A stretch of 27,157 nucleotides of DNA from Granulosicoccus sp964435305 (GTDB lineage Bacteria > Pseudomonadota > Gammaproteobacteria > Granulosicoccales > Granulosicoccaceae), in contig CAYSZH010000049.1 of assembly GCA_964435305.1 (NCBI GenBank), positions 1-27,157 on the forward strand. The letters run 5' to 3'. This document shows positions 22,925 through 27,157 of the stretch, piece by piece (positions within the stretch are counted from its first letter, which is position 1; every line of letters starts with the position of its first letter). The notes beneath the pieces were generated by a model, which did no database searches, was not told the origin of the DNA, and saw only the letters and a list, made by a program, of their open reading frames with translations. A program made the translations under genes and the position numbers.

Positions 22925-24888
22925 AAACTGGCGTTTGCTACTACCCGGAGCATTGGCCTGAATCGCGATGGCCGCAGGATGCTGCCCATATGAAGTCGCT
23001 CGGACTTTCCATGGTACGCATTGGTGAATTCGCCTGGAGCAGACTCGAACCCGAGGCCGGCAACTACCAGTTCGACTGGCTGGAACGTGCCATTGATATC
23101 CTGCACAGTGCCGGGTTGGACGTTATTCTCGGTACGCCAACCGCCACGCCACCTGCGTGGCTCATACGCAATAACCCTGACATGCTCGCTGTGGATGAAA
23201 ACGGCAGTGTAAGAGAGTTTGGTTCACGGCGCCACTACTGTTTTTCTTCCGAACCCTACCGTCGCGAATGTGAGCGCATTGTGTCACGCCTTGCGGAACG
23301 TTTTGGCGATCATGCCGGTGTGGTGGCCTGGCAAACGGACAATGAGTATGGCTGCCATAGCACCACCATCAGTTATTCTGACGCAGCGTTGAATGCATTT
23401 CGAAGCTGGTGTAGCAGGGCATACAACGGCATAGACGCATTGAACCAAGCGTGGGGCAATGTATTCTGGAGCATGGAGTACAGTAGCTTTGAGGACATTG
23501 GTTTGCCTGTGGGTACGGTGACCGAATCCAACCCGGCTCATCGTCTGGCCTATTGGCGGTTCTCTTCGGAGCAAGTTAAAGGCTTTAATTGTCTACAAGT
23601 CGATATACTCCGAGCGCACTCACCGGGTCGTGACATTGTGCATAACTTCATGGGTAACTTTGTCGAGTTTGATCACTTTGATGTAGCGGATGATCTTGAT
23701 GTTGCCAGCTGGGACAACTACCCGCTTGGCTTTCTGACTCGCGATGGAACCAATGAAGCTGACCAGAAAGCGTGGTTTCGAACCGGGCATCCAGATTCTT
23801 CATCATTTCATCATGATCTGTACCGAGCCTGTGGCAAGGGTCGGATGTGGTTGATGGAACAACAACCGGGACCGGTTAACTGGGCACCGTACAATCCAGC
23901 TCCCTTGCCGGGCATGGTCCGCTTATGGGGTTGGGAGGCCCTGGCACATGGGGCCGAGCTTGTCAGTTATTTCCGTTATCGACAAGCGCCTTCGGCTCAG
24001 GAACAAATGCACACTGCATTGTGCCTGCCCAATGGCGATGAAGATGATGCCTCAGCTGAAGTTAAGATTCTCGCTGAAGAAATTCAGAGCGTGATGGACA
24101 TACCACACGAGCGTCGGCCATCTGATGTCGCCATCGTGTTTGACTACGCAGGCGACCAGGCTGCGCGAATTCAGCAGCCCGGCGGCCGGCACTACGACCC
24201 GCTGGTTTTTATGCAAACCGTCTATTCCGTGCTTCGGCAGTTGGGCATGCAGGTGGACTTTGTCACAAGCAGCAGCGATCTTCTGCCCTACAAACTGATC
24301 GTGCTCGCCAACAGCACCATTTCAGATCAGGCAATGGTGGACAAACTGGCAAACGTCAATGCGCAGATAGTCATGTTTCCACGTACCGGTTCAAAAACCC
24401 ACGTTTGCGCCATACCAGACTCGTTACCACCCGGGGCCTTTCAGTCATTGCTGGATATAAAGGTTACCCGTGTCGAGAGTTTGCCGGCAGACATTGAATT
24501 GAGCACGGACAAAAACCGTCAGATCGTCGATTGGCGTGAACGTGTCGAATCCGGTTTCGCGGCTAATGAGACATTTGATGATGGTTGGGGATTTCATTAT
24601 CGAAACGATCGGGTGCATTATTTTAATGCATGTCCCAACCGCGAGACCTTGCTTCAGCTGTTGGAGGAGCGCCTCGCGGAAGCAACGCTTGACCCAATCA
24701 ATCTGGGATCTGGTTTGCGCATTACCGAGCGAGGCGATCTGGTTTGGGCCTTCAACTATGGTCCGGGTCGCGCGGAACTGAACACCGAAATACAGGGTCG
24801 TTTCGGCTTCAATGAATCTGATGAATTTCTGATTGGGCAAGCAGTGCTCGATGTTGGCGATATCGCAACATGGAGGACTGCGTCATGA
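22921..24888 (+). CDS. Beta-galactosidase, glycoside hydrolase family 42
   Basis: This is a 655-aa enzyme that hydrolyses terminal beta-linked galactose. The start MKTGVCYYPEHWPESRWPQD is the typical GH42 opening. The barrel holds LGTPTATPPAWLI, the acid/base motif TDNEYGCH (Glu142) and the nucleophile segment WLMEQQPGPVNWAP (Glu313). The middle trimerisation-type domain (about 390-580) begins near PSDVAIVFDYAG, and a small C-terminal beta domain ends DIATWRTAS. There is no signal peptide, so the substrate must be imported. It overlaps galT and the following 92-aa ORF by ATGA. Its pairing with an alpha-galactosidase in one operon is the main clue to a mixed-linkage substrate. Confidence 0.95.
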   Translation: MKTGVCYYPEHWPESRWPQDAAHMKSLGLSMVRIGEFAWSRLEPEAGNYQFDWLERAIDILHSAGLDVILGTPTATPPAWLIRNNPDMLAVDENGSVREFGSRRHYCFSSEPYRRECERIVSRLAERFGDHAGVVAWQTDNEYGCHSTTISYSDAALNAFRSWCSRAYNGIDALNQAWGNVFWSMEYSSFEDIGLPVGTVTESNPAHRLAYWRFSSEQVKGFNCLQVDILRAHSPGRDIVHNFMGNFVEFDHFDVADDLDVASWDNYPLGFLTRDGTNEADQKAWFRTGHPDSSSFHHDLYRACGKGRMWLMEQQPGPVNWAPYNPAPLPGMVRLWGWEALAHGAELVSYFRYRQAPSAQEQMHTALCLPNGDEDDASAEVKILAEEIQSVMDIPHERRPSDVAIVFDYAGDQAARIQQPGGRHYDPLVFMQTVYSVLRQLGMQVDFVTSSSDLLPYKLIVLANSTISDQAMVDKLANVNAQIVMFPRTGSKTHVCAIPDSLPPGAFQSLLDIKVTRVESLPADIELSTDKNRQIVDWRERVESGFAANETFDDGWGFHYRNDRVHYFNACPNRETLLQLLEERLAEATLDPINLGSGLRITERGDLVWAFNYGPGRAELNTEIQGRFGFNESDEFLIGQAVLDVGDIATWRTAS

Positions 24889-25163
24889 CAAACGCTATAT
24901 CAATTGGCAATTATCCCCAAATAAACCCGTTAAACAGGCACTGCGGCGATGTTTTTCTGAGTAATCGCTGGCGAGGCGATAAAAGTTGTGATGCGCTGAC
25001 TTTACAAGCGCATCAAAGCATATCATTGTGGAGTCCAAGCTTTGGAACTCCGTTGATACGATCATGGAATGATCGAGGGCAATGGCAGCAGCCCCATAAT
25101 TACTGCCATGCCGTGCAGAATGCACGACATCTTATAATCAATCACTCCCACTGGAGAATCTAA
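24885..25163 (+). CDS. Unrecognised 92-aa protein coupled to the beta-galactosidase gene
   Basis: The ATG at 24885 overlaps the GH42 stop as ATGA, the same junction used by the three gene pairs before it. The stop lies 2 nt before the solute-binding-protein start, and the end of the ORF contains that gene's ribosome-binding site (CTGGAGAA). I do not recognise the protein. It is soluble, rich in His, Asn, Trp and Ser, with no signal peptide. Residues 28-54 (FLSNRWRGD, then LTLQAHQSISLWSP) resemble the last beta-strands of glycoside-hydrolase C-terminal domains. It may therefore be a detached or relic C-terminal module, or a small operon-specific protein. A non-functional open spacer is the alternative. 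Confidence 0.55.
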   Translation: MTNAISIGNYPQINPLNRHCGDVFLSNRWRGDKSCDALTLQAHQSISLWSPSFGTPLIRSWNDRGQWQQPHNYCHAVQNARHLIINHSHWRI

Positions 25164-25165
25164 CT

Positions 25166-26410
25166 ATGGTTAAGAGTTTAAGTTTTAAGAAAGTCGCGCT
25201 ATGCGCTGCACTGGGTTCATTTGTATCCGGTACTGCGGTAGCCAGCGATCTGATCATCACTTTCGATGATCTGAATCCTGACAAGAAGGCTGCATACGAG
25301 AATGCGGTAGGAGCATTTACTCGTGCGCATCCGGATATTGAGGTAACCATTAATAACGGCGACCGTGAAGCGCATAAGAGCACCATTCGAAATGCCTTAC
25401 AAAACGATGCTCCCGATGTAATCACCTGGTATCCAGGTAATCGCATGGGTCCTTTCGTTGACGCTGGTCTGTTCATGGACATTTCTGATTTGTGGGCGTC
25501 GGATGAAAATCTGTCTAGCGACTTCAATGCGATTAAACCAACAATGTCTCGTGATGGCAAGCAATGGGGTGTTCCATACTCTTATTATCAATGGGGTGTG
25601 TACTACCGTGCAGATATCTATGAAAAAGTGGGTATCACTGAGCCAAAAACCTGGGATGAGTTGCTGAGCAACTGTGACGCTCTGAAAGAAGCTGGTGTAA
25701 CACCTTTCACAATCGGCACAAAGTTCCTTTGGACAGCAGCGGGTGTATTCGACTATCTGAACCTGCGTACCAATGGCTACGACGTTCACAACGATCTGAC
25801 TGCTGGTAAAATCAAGTACACCGATGATCGTATTCGTGCAACATTCGCGAAATGGGAAGAGATGCTTGATCGTTGCAGCTTCGTGAGCACACACGCGACT
25901 ATGTCATGGCAGGATGCAATTTCACCTTTCGTAAAAGGTGATGCGGCCATGTACGTTATGGGTAACTTCTCGGTGGGTCAGTACAAAGAAGCAGGCCTGA
26001 CTGATGATCAAATTGATTTCTTCCAGTTCCCTGAAATCACTCCGGGATTACCTCGTGCAGAAGAAGCACCTGCTGATGCTTTCTTCATTCCTGCAAAAGC
26101 CAAGAATGTAGAGAATGCCAAGAAGTTTCTGGCCTTCGTTGCAACCCCTGATGTTCAGAGCACATGGAACAAGGCAATTGGCCAACTTCCACCAAACTCT
26201 GCAGCTGAAATCAATCAGGATGACAAGTTCATCGTAGAGGGCATGGAAACATTGTCTACTGCGGCTGGCCTTGCTCAGTTCTATGACCGGGACGCACCTG
26301 CGGCTATGGCTAAAGCAGGTATGGAAGGTTTCCAGAAATTCATGCTTGATCCATCTACACTGGATGAAGTTCTTGAAAATCTGGACAAGGTACAAGCTGA
26401 AGTTTACTAA
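25166..26410 (+). CDS. Sugar ABC transporter substrate-binding protein (CUT1, SBP family 1)
   Basis: This is a 414-aa periplasmic solute-binding protein. The signal peptide is residues 1-26 (KKVALCAALGSFVSGTAVA, cleaved before SDL). The mature protein follows the family pattern: ITFDDLNPDKKAAYENAVGA, ITVNN-like NGDREAHKSTIRNAL, PDVITWYPGN, a GVPYSYYQWGVYYR segment, DAISPFVKGDAAMYVMGNFS, and late NAKKFLAFVATPDVQSTWNK. Trp and Tyr residues probably stack on the sugar. It lies at the end of the GH36-galK-galT-GH42 operon, away from its presumed partners (ATPase and two permeases, minus strand 14129-17371). No second binding-protein gene is present, so these parts most likely form one importer. 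Confidence 0.93.
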   Translation: MVKSLSFKKVALCAALGSFVSGTAVASDLIITFDDLNPDKKAAYENAVGAFTRAHPDIEVTINNGDREAHKSTIRNALQNDAPDVITWYPGNRMGPFVDAGLFMDISDLWASDENLSSDFNAIKPTMSRDGKQWGVPYSYYQWGVYYRADIYEKVGITEPKTWDELLSNCDALKEAGVTPFTIGTKFLWTAAGVFDYLNLRTNGYDVHNDLTAGKIKYTDDRIRATFAKWEEMLDRCSFVSTHATMSWQDAISPFVKGDAAMYVMGNFSVGQYKEAGLTDDQIDFFQFPEITPGLPRAEEAPADAFFIPAKAKNVENAKKFLAFVATPDVQSTWNKAIGQLPPNSAAEINQDDKFIVEGMETLSTAAGLAQFYDRDAPAAMAKAGMEGFQKFMLDPSTLDEVLENLDKVQAEVY

Positions 26411-26471
26411 GTTTGATGTGCTTGCTTAGTGAGTTGCTTACTAAGTCAGGCATTGCATCAGCTCGGTAGTA

Positions 26472-26503
26472 GAACGAAGTCGGTCTTATGGCCGACTTCG
26501 TTC
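26472..26503. terminator. Stem-loop ending the galactoside operon
   Basis: GAACGAAGTCGG and CCGACTTCGTTC form a perfect 12-bp stem, extended by T-G and C-G pairs to a TTAT tetraloop, 62 nt after the binding-protein stop. No T tract follows, so it may be a transcript-stabilising 3' end or a Rho-assisted terminator. Confidence 0.7.
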
Positions 26504-26519
26504 GTTCCGGGGCAGCACT

Positions 26520-26690
26520 TTAGATTTGTGTTATCAACTCTGAGTTGCCGGTGACTTGTAAATACGGCACCGTGTTGTAGTCGACCAGGCATATCCCGTA
26601 TTGATCAAAGTACTTCATTTTGATCAACGCTTGAACTTTACGTTTTAATCCACAACTATCATTCCTTAGCAACCCTCTGACCCATGACAA
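26520..26690 (-). CDS. Possible small ORF or gene remnant (56 aa)
   Basis: A minus-strand frame opens with TTG at 26690 (an internal ATG lies at residue 25) and ends at TAA 26520. It reads SWVRGLLRNDSCGLKRKVQA, then MKYFDQYGICLVDYNTVPYL and ends ITQI. The composition is protein-like, but there is no ribosome-binding site and no recognisable family. It follows the amber-interrupted membrane-protein gene on the same strand with an 8-nt gap. It could be its downstream neighbour or the tail of a decayed gene. Confidence 0.3.
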   Translation of the reverse strand: MSWVRGLLRNDSCGLKRKVQALIKMKYFDQYGICLVDYNTVPYLQVTGNSELITQI

Positions 26691-26697
26691 AGTCTAG

Positions 26698-27144
26698 CTA
26701 ACGGTACTTGGATATTGGGGTATTATCATCTGTTTTCTCGCCAATCACCCATTCGAGTGCGCGTATCGTCAAGAGATTTTCCCTACTATTTATCTCTGCT
26801 GGCAGTTTTAGTTTCTGCAGAGGTTTTTCTATCACTACAATGGTGTCGCGTTTCAAGTCTAGCAGCAGATCTTCAATTTCAGATTGAGATTTTATTGATT
26901 TCTTTGATTTATTTTTCTTGAGTGACGCCGTTAGTTGACAGACTGCTACAAAGAATGCCGCAACGAAACCAGCTGTTAGAGCTATTAATATTTCATCAAA
27001 TTCCTATGTTTCAAACTGCCGAGAAGTCAACCAGAGCCACTCACCGAAGTCTATGTATGACGCTAAGATAGTGACCACTACAGCTGTCAGAAAGAAAACA
27101 AACAATATCTTACTCATTGCAATGTTGTAGCTATCTGTGTTCAT
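26698..27144 (-). pseudogene. Two-TM membrane protein gene with in-frame amber stop
   Basis: From ATG 27144 the frame gives 46 residues with a transmembrane helix (ILFVFFLTAVVVTILASY, 13-30), then TAG at 27004-27006. It continues in the same frame for 101 more sense codons to TAG at 26698. The second part has another helix (ILIALTAGFVAAFFVAVCQL, 52-71), a basic KKNKSKK stop-transfer stretch, and a polar, probably helical tail (IEDLLLDLKRD, VIEKPLQKLKL). No in-frame ATG, GTG or TTG follows the TAG closely, so a separate second gene is unlikely. The frame is open upstream to the window edge (VKRT before the ATG), so the gene may begin outside. The family is not recognised. A nonsense pseudogene is most likely. 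Confidence 0.55.
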
Positions 27145-27157
27145 AGTGCGCTTAACC

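Noticed and set aside
26715..26921. Plus-strand 68-codon hydrophobic frame near the right edge
   Set aside because: It is antisense to the amber-interrupted membrane-protein frame, which has better helix and charge patterning. Its hydrophobicity is explained by the opposite strand.

Overview
The window reads as a chromosomal segment of a Gram-negative bacterium, most likely a marine or saline gammaproteobacterium. Evidence for this is the E. coli-like BolA, Slt70-type lytic transglycosylase, TrhO, DinB and complete MinCDE set, plus an outer-membrane porin ending in Phe. I cannot name a genus from the sequence. There are no rRNA or tRNA genes, no CRISPR array and no recognisable insertion sequence.

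Left part (1-11.4 kb), housekeeping: trhO (-) is divergent from slt and bolA (+). A TTG-started membrane GGDEF-EAL protein (+) follows and converges on dinB (-). Then comes minC, a 240-nt spacer holding a 15-bp tandem repeat, minD and minE (+). A porin with an Ala/Pro-rich insertion (+) ends at a strong intrinsic terminator. A compact minus-strand trio of start/stop-overlapping genes (zinc-ribbon protein, unknown 97-aa protein, parvulin) comes next.

Middle part (11.6-14.1 kb), remodelled: a truncated sulfotransferase-like fragment runs tail-to-tail into a frameshifted, C-terminally deleted LysR regulator. The two meet within a few tens of bases near 12,045, like a deletion scar. Two exported SnoaL/NTF2-fold proteins follow on the plus strand, then a gene-free stretch with two strong inverted repeats.

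Right part (14.1-26.4 kb), a galactoside import and breakdown locus: on the minus strand are an IclR regulator, a MalK/UgpC-type ATPase and two sugar-ABC permeases. Divergent from them is a very tight plus-strand operon in which almost every junction is an ATGA overlap: GH36 alpha-galactosidase, galK, galT, GH42 beta-galactosidase, an unrecognised 92-aa ORF and the solute-binding protein. The IclR/GH36 intergenic region holds one near-perfect 15-bp palindrome that is a good operator candidate. Both hydrolases lack signal peptides, so an intact galactoside is probably imported, split in the cytoplasm, and its galactose fed to the Leloir steps GalK and GalT. No galE or galM lies in the window. 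Having alpha- and beta-galactosidase together suggests a substrate with both linkages; digalactosylglycerol from plastid lipids is my speculative best guess.

Right edge (26.5-27.16 kb): a minus-strand two-TM protein gene interrupted by one in-frame amber codon, followed by a short unrecognised ORF.
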